Notes under the pieces: model-generated | What the model saw: only the letters and a program-made list of their open reading frames with translations | Told to the model about the DNA's origin: nothing | The model's database searches: none | Program-made: the position numbers and the translations under genes | Origin: Oxalobacteraceae bacterium OTU3CINTB1 | GTDB lineage: Bacteria > Pseudomonadota > Gammaproteobacteria > Burkholderiales > Burkholderiaceae_D | DNA: 64,000 nt | Direction: 5' to 3' | Assembly (NCBI GenBank): GCA_024123955.1 | Contig: CP099652.1 | Coordinates: forward strand, 6,448,001-6,512,000 | Part shown: in pieces, positions 39,117-51,176 of the stretch | Numbering within the stretch: position 1 is the stretch's first letter | Layout of the letters: each line of letters starts with the position of its first letter

Positions 39117-39222
39117 GGTGATGGAGAGTCGAGTGAGCGTGAATCCATGATAGGACCGCGCGCCTCTCCGCAAGATTGCGGTCACATTACGGGTGGGATA
39201 GCTTGGCGGCGCGTCACCGCCG

Positions 39223-40683
39223 TCACCCCGGCGCCAGCGGCAGCAGGATGCGCGCGACCAGCCCGGGCGCGCCGTCCTCCAGCGCCAGCGAGCCGCCGTG
39301 CGAGGTGGCCGTGGCGCTGACGATGGACAGTCCCAGGCCATTGCCGGGCAGGTGGCGGCTCTTGTCGAGGCGATAAAACCGCTGCGTCACCTTGTCGCGC
39401 TCCGCCGCCGGGATGCCGGGGCCGTTGTCGTGGATGGCGATCGAGGCCCGGCCCTGGTGCACGCCGGCGCGCACGCGGATGGCGGCGCCCGGCCCGGCGT
39501 ATTTGATGGCGTTGTCGAGCAGGCTGGCGACGGCGCTGGCCAGCAGGTTGCGGTCGCCGTCGACGTACAGCGAGGCCGGCGAATCGACCGTCAGCGCGAT
39601 GCCCGCATCCTCGGCGATGGCCTCGTACATCTCGCCGATGTCGGCCACCACCCGCCCCAGGTCGAGCCGCTCGAACAGGCGCGCGCGCATGCCCGATTCG
39701 GCTTCGGCGATCTGTAGCAGGCGTTCGAACAGGCGTATCAGATCGTCGATGTCGTCGATGGCGTCGTGGGCGGCGCCGGACAGGCGCGGCACCGTCATCT
39801 CGTGGCGCAGCGCGTCGTCGAGCCGCCCGCGGATGCGGCTGAGCGGCGTGCGCAGGTCGTGGGCGATGGCGTTGGAGACGTGGCGGATGCCCTCCATCAG
39901 CAGCTCGATGCGGTCGAGCATGCGGTTGATGTCGCGGTTGAGCAGCGCGAACTCGTCGCCGCCGGAGACGGGAATGCGGTGACTGAGGTTGCCCGCCTCG
40001 ATCTGGGCGGCGGTGCGGCGGATCTGGCCCAGCCGCCCCTCGATGCCACGGCGGAACAGCAGCGCGCCGCCCACCGTCAGCAGCAGCGAGACGCCGGCGC
40101 CGGCCAGCAGCGCGCGCCAGATCACCTCGCGCACCGCGTGCTGTTCGCTCAGGTCGCGCCCGACGATCAGCAGGCCGCCGTCGGCCATCGGCCGCAGGTA
40201 CAGGCGCGCCGGCCGGTCATGGCCGGCGCGCTTGACGACGGTGGTGACCATCAGCGCGCGGCGCGGCGGCACGGGTCCGGCGCCGGCCGGCACGGCATCG
40301 AGGTTGCCGGCGGCGGGCACGCCGTTGCCGGTGAGGAGCTGGAAGATCTCGCGGTCGCTGTCGACGCCGTCGGCCAGCTGGCGCCGCACCTCCTCGACCA
40401 GCGCGCCGTGGCCGGGGAAGCGGGCGTGTTCGATCAGGCGCTCCGATTGCATGACGATCTTGCCGTCGAGGTTATCGTCAAGCACGCCGATGGTGCCGGT
40501 GTAGAACACCGCCGACACCACCACGATCGAGAAGGTGCCCAGCAGGCCGTAGCCCAGCGCCAGCTTGGCGGCGATCGAGGCCCGCCCGAGCGGCCCGAAA
40601 GGCCGCTTGGCCGGCAACCTGGCGGCGGCGCCCGGCAAGGAAGACGGGGTAGACGATCGAGACGAGTTAGACGAATTAGCCAA
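39223..40683 (-). CDS. Membrane sensor histidine kinase (HAMP, class I)
   Basis: 486 residues. Membrane segments at about 40-62 and 188-210 enclose a periplasmic sensor of about 125 residues. HAMP (FRRGIEGRLGQIRRTAAQI) is followed by HisKA with histidine in AIAHDLRTPLSRIRGRL and a HATPase with SLLDNAIKYAGPG, IHDNGPGIPAAE and GNGLGLSIV. The start overlaps the end of the response-regulator gene by 8 bases, so both are one operon. The signal is unknown; kinases with this layout near OmpR-type regulators often sense metals or cell-envelope conditions. Confidence 0.9.
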   Translation of the reverse strand: MANSSNSSRSSTPSSLPGAAARLPAKRPFGPLGRASIAAKLALGYGLLGTFSIVVVSAVFYTGTIGVLDDNLDGKIVMQSERLIEHARFPGHGALVEEVRRQLADGVDSDREIFQLLTGNGVPAAGNLDAVPAGAGPVPPRRALMVTTVVKRAGHDRPARLYLRPMADGGLLIVGRDLSEQHAVREVIWRALLAGAGVSLLLTVGGALLFRRGIEGRLGQIRRTAAQIEAGNLSHRIPVSGGDEFALLNRDINRMLDRIELLMEGIRHVSNAIAHDLRTPLSRIRGRLDDALRHEMTVPRLSGAAHDAIDDIDDLIRLFERLLQIAEAESGMRARLFERLDLGRVVADIGEMYEAIAEDAGIALTVDSPASLYVDGDRNLLASAVASLLDNAIKYAGPGAAIRVRAGVHQGRASIAIHDNGPGIPAAERDKVTQRFYRLDKSRHLPGNGLGLSIVSATATSHGGSLALEDGAPGLVARILLPLAPG

Positions 40684-41398
40684 GCGCCGGCCCCGTGTCG
40701 TCGGCCGCGCCGGCGCCCATGCGGTAGCCGACGCCGCGCAGCGTGTGGATCAACATGACCGGGAAATCCTTGTCCACCTTGGCGCGCAGGCGGCTGATCT
40801 GGACGTCGATCACGTTGGTCTGCGGGTCGAAGTGGTAATCCCATACCGATTCGAGCAGCATGGTGCGGGTGACGACCTGGTTCTCGTTGCGCATCAGGTA
40901 TTCGAGCAGCCGGTACTCGCGCGGCTGCAAGGTGATGACCTTGGGGCCGCGCGTGACGCGCATGGTGCGCAGGTCCAGGGTCAGGTCGGCCACCTGCAGC
41001 TGGGTGCTGTCGGCGCCCGGGGCGCTGCGCCGCAGCAGCGCCTCGACCCGCGCCAGCAGCTCGGAGAAGGCGAAAGGCTTGGACAGGTAGTCGTCGGCGC
41101 CGCCGCGCAGGCCCGTGACGCGGGCGTCGATGGTGGTCAGCGCGCTGACGATGATGACGGGGGTCTGCTTGCCCAGCGCGCGCAGCTTGTCGACAATGGA
41201 CAGGCCGTCGATGCGGCCCGGCAGCATGCGGTCGAGGATGATCAAGTCCCATTGCTCGCCGGTGGCGTAATCGAGTCCGTCCGGACCAGTCGCGCAGGCG
41301 GTGACCAGGTAGCCCGCTTCGCGCAGGCCCTTGCAGATGTAGTTCGAGGTTTCTACTTCATCTTCGATGACCAGGCAGCGCACGCGGTTCTCCATCAT
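40676..41398 (-). CDS. OmpR/PhoB-family response regulator
   Basis: About 240 residues. Receiver (1-120) with acidic pocket VIEDE, phosphoacceptor aspartate in LIILDRMLPG and lysine in YLSKPFAFSEL; winged helix (about 130-230) with YRLLEYLMRNENQVV and HTLRGVGYRMG. It partners with the kinase next to it. Two adjacent ATG codons (41398 and 41395) are possible starts. No ribosome site is evident for either. The alpha-oxoamine synthase gene further down may be a target, which is inference from position. Confidence 0.92.
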   Translation of the reverse strand: MMENRVRCLVIEDEVETSNYICKGLREAGYLVTACATGPDGLDYATGEQWDLIILDRMLPGRIDGLSIVDKLRALGKQTPVIIVSALTTIDARVTGLRGGADDYLSKPFAFSELLARVEALLRRSAPGADSTQLQVADLTLDLRTMRVTRGPKVITLQPREYRLLEYLMRNENQVVTRTMLLESVWDYHFDPQTNVIDVQISRLRAKVDKDFPVMLIHTLRGVGYRMGAGAADDTGPALG

Positions 41399-41429
41399 AT
41401 TGGGGCGATGGGCGTATTCTACCTGCTTG

Positions 41430-41473
41430 GGGACAGGGACGAGGACAAGGACGAAGACAAGCACAAGGACGAC
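41430..41473. repeat. Short purine-rich simple repeat
   Basis: Units close to GGACRA recur about seven times (GGACAG, GGACGA, GGACAA, GGACGA, AGACAA, GCACAA, GGACGA) directly upstream of the response regulator. Low complexity of unknown meaning. Confidence 0.6.
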
Positions 41474-41617
41474 CGGGTGAACCCCCGCCCGGACGACGTC
41501 GTTGCGTCGCACAGGGGGTGGCGCCATCTTGGTAGCGCCATCAATGAGGACCGTCGGCAGGACGCGGAGTTCGGTGACGATGATAGCCGCCGGCGCCCGC
41601 CGAAGACTTGCGCCAGA

Positions 41618-42769
41618 TCAAACAGCGTGGTCGCGCGGGGCTGCGCGCTTGCCGGTGTGGCGCGCCGCCAGCTCCCGGTACAGCGCGTGGTAGTTCTCGG
41701 CCATGCGCTCGGCGGTGAACAGCTCCCAGTAGCGCGCCTCGGCGCGGCGGCCCATTTCGGCGGCGCGCTCGGGCTGCTCCCACAGCAGGCGCATGGCGCC
41801 GCTGAAGGCTTGCGGGTCGCTGGGCGGCACCACCAGGCCGGTCTCGTTGTCGATGTTGATGTAGGTGGTGCCGGTGCCGATTTCGCTCGAGATCATCGGC
41901 TTGCCGAACATCGCGCCCTCCAGCAGCGAGATGCCGAACGCCTCCGAGCGCAGGTGCGACGGGAACACCATCGCGTAGCAAAGCCGCAGCAGCGCGATCT
42001 TGTCCTCCTCCTCCACCGCGCCGACGAACGTGACGTGGGTCAGCCCCAGGCGGGCGGCGTGCTCCTTGAGCTCCTGCTCGATCGGGCCGGCGCCGACGAT
42101 CACCACCGGATAATCGATGTTGGCCATGGCGTCGAGCAGGATGTGCAGTCCCTTGTAGTAGCGCAGCACGCCGACGAACAGGAAGAAGCGCTCGCCGCAG
42201 CGTTCGCGCCACTTCTCCATCACCGCCGCCGACGGCTGCGGATAAATGCTCTTATCGAGGCCGTAGGTGATGGTGCGGGTCTTGTGGGCGAAGCGCTTGA
42301 GCACCGGCGACGAGGCCAGGTAGTTGGGCGAAGTGGCGATGATGGTGTCGACGCTGCGCAGGAAGCGGCGCTTGAGCGGGCTGTAGACGCGCAGCAGGTT
42401 CTTCTGGCGCACGATGTCCGAGTGGTAGGTTACCACGCTCGGTTTGTTGATGCGGGCCATGAAGTGGGCCACGTCCATGAACGGCCACGGGAAATGATAG
42501 TGGATCACGTCGGCCTTGCGCGCCAGGCGCGCCAGCGCGCGGATCGCCGCGAACGAGAAGCCGGTCGAGGCGATCTCGAAGTCCATGCGCACGCGGTGCA
42601 CGGTATGGCCTTCGAACTCGATCTGCGCCGGGCCGCCATCGCGGGTCAGCGTCAGTACTTCGTTGGTCACGCCGAGGCGTCCGGTGCCCACGCACATCTG
42701 GCGGATCACCTGCTCGATGCCGCCCCAGGTGTCGGGATAATAAGTCTTATAGAAATGGAGGACGCGCAT
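41618..42769 (-). CDS. GT4 family glycosyltransferase (probable rhamnosyl/mannosyl transferase)
   Basis: 383 residues, GT-B fold. It begins MRVLHFYKTYYPDTWGGIEQ, with the glycine-rich acceptor loop, and the C-terminal half has the donor-binding EX7E motif in RSEAFGISLLEGAMFGKP. It is the last gene of the gmd-rmd operon, so it probably transfers D-rhamnose (or mannose) to a lipid-linked glycan at the inner membrane face. The start at 42769 is chosen because the family N-terminus begins there; the ribosome site is weak. It is separated from the preceding glycosyltransferase gene by 56 bases. Confidence 0.85.
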   Translation of the reverse strand: MRVLHFYKTYYPDTWGGIEQVIRQMCVGTGRLGVTNEVLTLTRDGGPAQIEFEGHTVHRVRMDFEIASTGFSFAAIRALARLARKADVIHYHFPWPFMDVAHFMARINKPSVVTYHSDIVRQKNLLRVYSPLKRRFLRSVDTIIATSPNYLASSPVLKRFAHKTRTITYGLDKSIYPQPSAAVMEKWRERCGERFFLFVGVLRYYKGLHILLDAMANIDYPVVIVGAGPIEQELKEHAARLGLTHVTFVGAVEEEDKIALLRLCYAMVFPSHLRSEAFGISLLEGAMFGKPMISSEIGTGTTYINIDNETGLVVPPSDPQAFSGAMRLLWEQPERAAEMGRRAEARYWELFTAERMAENYHALYRELAARHTGKRAAPRDHAV

Positions 42770-42825
42770 GGATGTGGTGGGGGTTGCCGCCCTGCGGCGC
42801 CGGCCGGCGTGGCAGGGGTGGGGCG

Positions 42826-43977
42826 TTATTGTGACAGGACGCCATGATACACGGCGGCGGTGCGGCGGGCCGCTTCGTCCCAGGTGAGTTCGAGCGCGCG
42901 GCGCCGGCCGGCGTCGATGCAACGGGCACGCAGCGCGTCGTCGCGCACGATGGCGGTCATCGCCGCGCTCATCTCCGGCACCGACAGCGGGTCGAACTCC
43001 AGCGCCGCGCCCTGCGCCACTTCCGGCAGCGAGGTGGCGTTGGAGGTGGCCACCGGCACGCCGCTGGCGAAGGCCTCGACCACCGGCAGGCCGAAACCCT
43101 CGTACAGCGAAGGAAAAATAAAGGCGCCGGCGCCGGCGTACAGGTGGCGCAGCTGGCCGTGGTCGGTCAGCTGGTCGAGCCAGACCACGTTCTCGCCGTT
43201 CTGGCGCGCCGCCTTCAGGCGCGCCACCACGTCCTCGCTGCGCCAGCCGGGCGCGCCGACGACGACCAGCTGGCGCGCCGAGCGCAGCACCGGCGGCAGC
43301 GCCAGGTAGGCATCCAGCAGGCGCCCGATGTTCTTGCGCGGCTTCAGCGTGCCGACGAACAGGAAGTAGCCGGCGCGCAGGCCGTATTGCGCCAAGGTCG
43401 TGTCGCGCTCGGCGGCGGCCGGCGTCTCGAACCATTCGGCGCCTATGCCGTGGTGCACCACGCTGATGCGGCGCTCGTCGACGCCGAAGCAGTCGACCAA
43501 CTCGCGGATCGAATAGTGCGAGCCGGTGATCACATGCTGGGCCTTGCGGGTCGCCTTGACCTGCAGCCAGTTCTTCAGGCGACGCATCTTCGGACTGCAC
43601 CACTCGGGGTGGGAAATCGGCAGCGCGTCGTGCAGCGTCGCCACCACCGGGCAATCCATGCGCACGATGCGGTAGTCGGTGGCGTGGAACAGGTCCAGCG
43701 GTGCCGGCGCCAGCCGGCTGACGTTGAGGTGGACGCTGGACGGCAGGATCAGGTCGCCGAGCGTGGCGAGCGGATACGACAGCGGCAGCGCGCGGCCCAC
43801 GGTCAGGCGCCCGGCCTGGCCGGGCGGGGCGAACGAAAACGGCAGCACCTCGACGCCGGCGCGCGGCAGGTGCCGCAGCAGGGCGCTGCTGTAGACGCCG
43901 ATGCCGTCGGGCCGGCCGCCGCTCAGTCCCGGCTCGGCCGTCGTGGTCGACAGCCCGACCCGGGGTGCGCCACTCAT
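42826..43977 (-). CDS. GT4 family glycosyltransferase
   Basis: 383 residues. The N-terminal half shows SGGRPDGIGVYSSALLRHL and LFHATDYRIVRMDCPVVATL; the C-terminal half has FVGTLKPRKNIGRLLDAY and the EX7E donor site in SLYEGFGLPVVEAFASG. This is typical of mannosyl- or rhamnosyltransferases of O-antigen or exopolysaccharide loci. Its ATG overlaps the rmd stop (ATGA). With GDP-D-rhamnose made by the two genes upstream, transfer of D-rhamnose is a reasonable inference. Confidence 0.87.
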   Translation of the reverse strand: MSGAPRVGLSTTTAEPGLSGGRPDGIGVYSSALLRHLPRAGVEVLPFSFAPPGQAGRLTVGRALPLSYPLATLGDLILPSSVHLNVSRLAPAPLDLFHATDYRIVRMDCPVVATLHDALPISHPEWCSPKMRRLKNWLQVKATRKAQHVITGSHYSIRELVDCFGVDERRISVVHHGIGAEWFETPAAAERDTTLAQYGLRAGYFLFVGTLKPRKNIGRLLDAYLALPPVLRSARQLVVVGAPGWRSEDVVARLKAARQNGENVVWLDQLTDHGQLRHLYAGAGAFIFPSLYEGFGLPVVEAFASGVPVATSNATSLPEVAQGAALEFDPLSVPEMSAAMTAIVRDDALRARCIDAGRRRALELTWDEAARRTAAVYHGVLSQ

Positions 43978-44903
43978 GCTTCGTACATCCAGCGCAGCGT
44001 CTCGGCCAGCGGCGGCGCGGCGATCGGACCGGTGACGGCGACCAGGCGGGTATTGTCGCCGACCAGGCGCACCACCTCGTTGGCGCGCACGAAGGCCGGA
44101 TTGACGTGGACGTTGATTGTATAGCCGGCGATGTCGGCCATCATGTCGAGCGCCTCGCCCAGTGAATAGGCCTGGCCCGAGCAGATGTTGAAGGTTTTGC
44201 CGGCGGCGGCCGGCGCGGCCAGCAGGCCGCGGTAGGCGCGGGCGACCGCGCGCACGTCGGAAAAGTCGCGCCACACATGCAGGTTGCCCAGCTCGATGTC
44301 GGCCGCGCGGCGGCGGAAGTGCGAGACGATTTTCGGCAGCAGGAAGTTCTCGTGCTGGCCGACGCCGGTGTAGTTAAACGGACGCACCACGATCAGCGGC
44401 AGCTTGTCCTGCCACAGGCGCGCCATGTATTCCATGGCCAGCTTGCTGACGGCGTAGTCGTTGGCCGGCGCGGCCGGCACGTCCTCGCCGATGACGCCGA
44501 CGTCGGTGTTGCCGTAGATGTTGGCGCTCGAGGCCAGCAGCACCGCCGACGGTTTCTTATCGAGGCCGGCCAGCGCCTCGAGCAGGTTGCGGGTGCCCGC
44601 GACGTTGACGCGGTAGATTTGCTCGACGTCGCCGTGGCCGACAAAGGCGATGGCGGCCAAATGCGCCACCACATCGGGGCGCACCTGCTGCACCACGGCG
44701 GCCAGGCCGGCGCGGTCGTTCAGGTCGACCGGATAGCGCCCTTCGGCCTGCGCGCCGTCCGGCGACACGGTGCCGAAGACTTCATAGCCGGCCGCGCGCA
44801 GTTCGCGCTCAACGTACAGGCCGGTGAAGCCGGACAGGCCGGTGATCAAGGCCCGCTTGCCGGTGCCCTCGCTGCCCTCCAGCGCCGCCGTCACCGTGCC
44901 CAC
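43974..44903 (-). CDS. rmd: GDP-6-deoxy-D-mannose reductase
   Basis: 309 residues, extended short-chain dehydrogenase. Rossmann motif GLSGFTGLYVERELRAAGYE near residue 22, catalytic serine region LLASSANIYG and YxxxK in DYAVSKLAMEY. It follows gmd with a one-base gap, and Rmd reduces the 4-keto sugar that Gmd makes, giving GDP-D-rhamnose. The start is GTG at 44903. An alternative is GDP-L-fucose synthase, but the similarity to Rmd and the presence of DLNDRAGLAAVV-type spacing favour Rmd. Confidence 0.85.
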   Translation of the reverse strand: MGTVTAALEGSEGTGKRALITGLSGFTGLYVERELRAAGYEVFGTVSPDGAQAEGRYPVDLNDRAGLAAVVQQVRPDVVAHLAAIAFVGHGDVEQIYRVNVAGTRNLLEALAGLDKKPSAVLLASSANIYGNTDVGVIGEDVPAAPANDYAVSKLAMEYMARLWQDKLPLIVVRPFNYTGVGQHENFLLPKIVSHFRRRAADIELGNLHVWRDFSDVRAVARAYRGLLAAPAAAGKTFNICSGQAYSLGEALDMMADIAGYTINVHVNPAFVRANEVVRLVGDNTRLVAVTGPIAAPPLAETLRWMYEA

Positions 44904-44904
44904 C

Positions 44905-46002
<1,098 letters not shown>

Positions 46003-46071
46003 TCACACGGGACGGCTCGCGCAAGGCCCGACATTACATAAATTACATCCTGTTACAGCGTGTCGGCGCCC

Positions 46072-46110
46072 AAAAAAAAACCGGCCCGGCTCCTGGCGGA
46101 GCGGGACCGG
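46072..46110 (-). terminator. Rho-independent terminator of maeB
   Basis: On the minus strand a GC-rich hairpin (arms of 13 bases with two mismatches, loop of four) is followed by nine T bases. It lies about 48 bases after the maeB stop, between maeB and gmd. Confidence 0.8.
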
Positions 46111-46157
46111 TATCGCCGGCCCGCGCGCGGCGGGCCGTCACGGTTGGGTACTCCGGC

Positions 46158-48476
<2,319 letters not shown>

Positions 48477-48904
48477 GCTGTGCTGCCTTCCTGTTTGTGC
48501 GGTCGGAAAGCTTACGATTTTATCAGACCAATTCTTTCATTTAAGTAGGTATTTTCACCAACGGTGATGACGGTTATTGGCAGAACTTATTGTTCCAGAG
48601 GGCAATTGGCCGAATTTTTGGTGTTTTTAGCAGCTTTAGGCTATCAATAGCTTCAATATAGTCACATTTGATTAATAATTCAGTTTAGCTATTGATACAC
48701 GCTTACTGATTGAGATTATGAATATTTTGACCGGTTCCCCAGAAAGTTCCGGCGCGGTCACGCCGGGCATCGACGGCCGCTTCGCCAATCACAGTTCTAC
48801 TGTCGGAGGAATAAAGCGTATGCCGGCCACCTTCCTACCCTGAGAGACTAAACAACTTCATAGTTCGTCCTGTCGCAACCCACATTAACCTCCAAGGACC
48901 AACC
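48477..48904. other. AT-richer intergenic region upstream of the AhpD-like gene
   Basis: 428 bases, clearly lower in GC (the stretch 48530-48730 is close to 40%). It must hold the maeB promoter and the promoter of the AhpD/peroxiredoxin pair. A 41-codon open frame (48718-48843, starting MNILTGSPESSGAVTPGI) has a purine-rich lead but no recognisable similarity; I do not call it a gene. CTATCAATAGC at 48640-48650 is a short imperfect inverted stretch. Confidence 0.45.
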
Positions 48905-49438
48905 ATGAAAACTTTCACCATCCCGACCGCTGCCACCGTCTCGCCCGCCAACCAAGCCATTTTCGAAAAACTCCAAAAGGGCTTGGGCATGGTGCCCAAC
49001 CTGTACGCCACGCTGGCACACTCCGAAAGCGCGCTGGGCAATTACCTCACGCTGCAGAACGGTAAAAGCTCGCTGAACGCGAAAGAGCGCGAAGTCATCA
49101 ACCTCGTGGTCAGCCAGGTCAACGAGTGCGCATACTGCCTGGCAGCCCATAGCGCGCTCGGTGCCATGGCCGGCTTCACTCCCGAGCAGATCATCGCCAT
49201 CCGCAGGGGTGGCGCGCCGTTCGACGCCAAGCTCGATGCCTTGGCGCGTCTGGTGAAAAGCGCCACCGAGCGCCGTGGCCAAGCGGAACCGGCGCTGGTC
49301 GACGCCTTCTTCGCCGCTGGCTATATGGAGGGCCAACTGGTGGATGCGGTGATGGTCATCGGCGACAAGATCATCACAAACTACCTGCATGCGCTGACCC
49401 GGGTGCCGGTCGACTTCCCCGCAGCGCCGACACTGTAA
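48905..49438 (+). CDS. Carboxymuconolactone decarboxylase/AhpD-like alkylhydroperoxidase
   Basis: 177 residues, all-helical CMD fold. The redox CxxC pair with its acid and histidine is seen in VNECAYCLAAHSALG (C75, C78, H82), so it belongs to the peroxidase branch and not the decarboxylase branch. It is followed 26 bases later by a peroxiredoxin gene on the same strand, which suggests the pair detoxifies peroxides together, one perhaps reducing the other. Ribosome site AAGGACC before the ATG. Confidence 0.88.
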   Translation: MKTFTIPTAATVSPANQAIFEKLQKGLGMVPNLYATLAHSESALGNYLTLQNGKSSLNAKEREVINLVVSQVNECAYCLAAHSALGAMAGFTPEQIIAIRRGGAPFDAKLDALARLVKSATERRGQAEPALVDAFFAAGYMEGQLVDAVMVIGDKIITNYLHALTRVPVDFPAAPTL

Positions 49439-49464
49439 ATAACGCACCCAAAGGAAAACCAGTC

Positions 49465-50136
49465 ATGACGTTACAAGCAAAACTCGACGCATTCAAGGCC
49501 GACTTCAAGGGCGGCAAAGCCCCTTACTTCGCACCTGCGGAAATCCACCCCGTGATGGAACGCGCCACCGCCGAACTGATCGAATCCGGCCAAGCCGGCC
49601 GCGCGCTGAAGGCGGGCGACCGCGCGCCCGTGTTCACCCTCAACGATCCGGATGGCCAGCAGGTCTCGTCCACAGACCTGCTGGCGCAAGGGCCGCTAGT
49701 CGTCAGCTTTTACAGGGGCGTGTGGTGCCCCTACTGCAACCTGGAACTGCAGGCACTGCAAGAAACGCTGCCGCAGTTCAAGGCCGTGGGCGCCAACCTG
49801 GTTGCCATCTCGCCGCAAACGGCCGCCAACAGCCGCAAGTCGCAGCGACAGAACAAGCTGGACTTCCCTATCCTGAGCGACACGCACAATGATATTGCCG
49901 CCGCGTTCGGCCTTCGCTTCGCACTGCCAGACTACTTGGTGGACCTGTACAAGCGCTTGAAGAACGATCTGCCGGCCTTCAACGACGACCCGGCCTGGAC
50001 CCTGCCGATGCCGGCCCGCTACGTGATCGGCAAGGATGGCGTCATCGCCTATGCCGAGGTCAACCCCGACTACACGCTGCGACCGGAACCGGACAGCATG
50101 CTGCCAGTGCTGCAGAGTTTGCTAACCAGCACCTGA
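49465..50136 (+). CDS. Peroxiredoxin-like protein (AhpC/TSA family)
   Basis: 223 residues. An N-terminal helical extension of about 45 residues precedes a thioredoxin fold with VVSFYRGVWCPYCNLELQAL; the pair C88/C91 is CPYC, similar to thioredoxin-type bacterioferritin comigratory relatives rather than the usual TxxC peroxiredoxin site. Later motifs are FPILSDTHNDIAAAFGL and PARYVIGKDGVIAYAEV. It probably reduces peroxides with the AhpD-like neighbour. Ribosome site AAAGGAAAA precedes the ATG. It is convergent with a LysR gene. Confidence 0.85.
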   Translation: MTLQAKLDAFKADFKGGKAPYFAPAEIHPVMERATAELIESGQAGRALKAGDRAPVFTLNDPDGQQVSSTDLLAQGPLVVSFYRGVWCPYCNLELQALQETLPQFKAVGANLVAISPQTAANSRKSQRQNKLDFPILSDTHNDIAAAFGLRFALPDYLVDLYKRLKNDLPAFNDDPAWTLPMPARYVIGKDGVIAYAEVNPDYTLRPEPDSMLPVLQSLLTST

Positions 50137-50148
50137 TCCATTGGCCGC

Positions 50149-51054
50149 TCACTCTAGCGCTGGCGCATCACCGCCCATGATCTCCTGTACAAAGGCCGTG
50201 AACGCACGCGCTTTGGCGCTGGCCAAACGGCCGGACGGATAGACCGCCCACAAGTCTATCGACGGTAGGCTCCAATCGGCCAGCACGCGTTCCACCGCGC
50301 CGCTGGCCAGTTCTGGCGCGAACATCCACTCCGAGACAATGGCCAGGCCGACGCCGCCACACACAGCCGCCCGCACGCCTTCGGCCGCGTTCACGCGCAG
50401 CCGGCCGTTGACGGCGACCGACAACTGAGTGCTGTCGCGTTCGAAGGACCATGTGTTGTCGCCACCGGCATCCGCCAGGTAAACCACCGCCTCATGCCGG
50501 ACCAGATCCGCCGGCACTTTCGGCACGCCGCGCCCGGCAAGATAGGCAGGAGCGGCCACCACCGTGCGCGGTCCGGTGGCGATGCGGCGCGCGGTCATCG
50601 ATGAATCGCCGAGCTCGCCCATGCGCAACGCCACGTCGATGCCATGTTCGAGCAGGTCTATATTCCTGTCGTCGAGCATGACCTCGACGTCGAGCCCCGG
50701 GTGGCTGTCCAGGAAGCGCTTGATATGCGGGATAACGTGCAGGCGCGCGAAAGTGACCGCGGCGCACACCCGCAGCTTTCCTGTCAGGCCCGCACTGGCG
50801 TCGCGCGCCGCAGCATCGGCCTCGTCCGCCATGGCAATCGCCCGCTTGACGAATTCGTAGTACGCCTGCCCCGATTCGGTCGTGGTCAGGCCGCGCGTCG
50901 AGCGTAGCAGCAGTCGGGTTTGCAGCCGGTCCTCCAACTGTGCGACCGCCTTGGAAACGGCGGGCTGGCCCACGCCGAGTCTGCGCGCGGCGGCCGAGAA
51001 TGAGCCAGTCTCCACGGTACAGACAAAGGTTTCCATCAAAGTGAGTCGATCCAT
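50149..51054 (-). CDS. LysR-family transcriptional regulator
   Basis: 301 residues. DNA-binding domain (1-65) with FSAAARRLGVGQPAVSKAVA and LLRSTRGLTTTESG; the substrate-binding domain follows (GKLRVCAAVTFARLHVIPHI). It is the CrgA/PecT-like group. The gene is convergent with the peroxiredoxin and divergent from thiL, so its targets are not obvious; the nearby AhpD/peroxiredoxin pair is a candidate. Confidence 0.92.
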   Translation of the reverse strand: MDRLTLMETFVCTVETGSFSAAARRLGVGQPAVSKAVAQLEDRLQTRLLLRSTRGLTTTESGQAYYEFVKRAIAMADEADAAARDASAGLTGKLRVCAAVTFARLHVIPHIKRFLDSHPGLDVEVMLDDRNIDLLEHGIDVALRMGELGDSSMTARRIATGPRTVVAAPAYLAGRGVPKVPADLVRHEAVVYLADAGGDNTWSFERDSTQLSVAVNGRLRVNAAEGVRAAVCGGVGLAIVSEWMFAPELASGAVERVLADWSLPSIDLWAVYPSGRLASAKARAFTAFVQEIMGGDAPALE

Positions 51055-51176
51055 CGGTTTCCCTAGCGATGCGCCTTGCCGCTATACCGGGCATTCCGCG
51101 CAGGAATGAATTATAGGCGCGACGGCGCCGCGCGCGTTTTTTGTGTTCTTCGCCAGCCGGCTGGGTACAATAGGCC

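Noticed and set aside
41430..41473. Possible origin or protein-binding iterons
   Set aside because: Units are short, imperfect and purely low-complexity; no DnaA boxes or replication gene are near.
48718..48843. 41-codon open frame starting MNILTGSPESSGAVTPGI
   Set aside because: Lies in an AT-rich region, has only a weak purine-rich lead and no recognisable similarity; could be chance.
51055..51176. TPP riboswitch before thiL
   Set aside because: Only 122 bases separate LysR from thiL and none of the conserved thi-box sequence is present.
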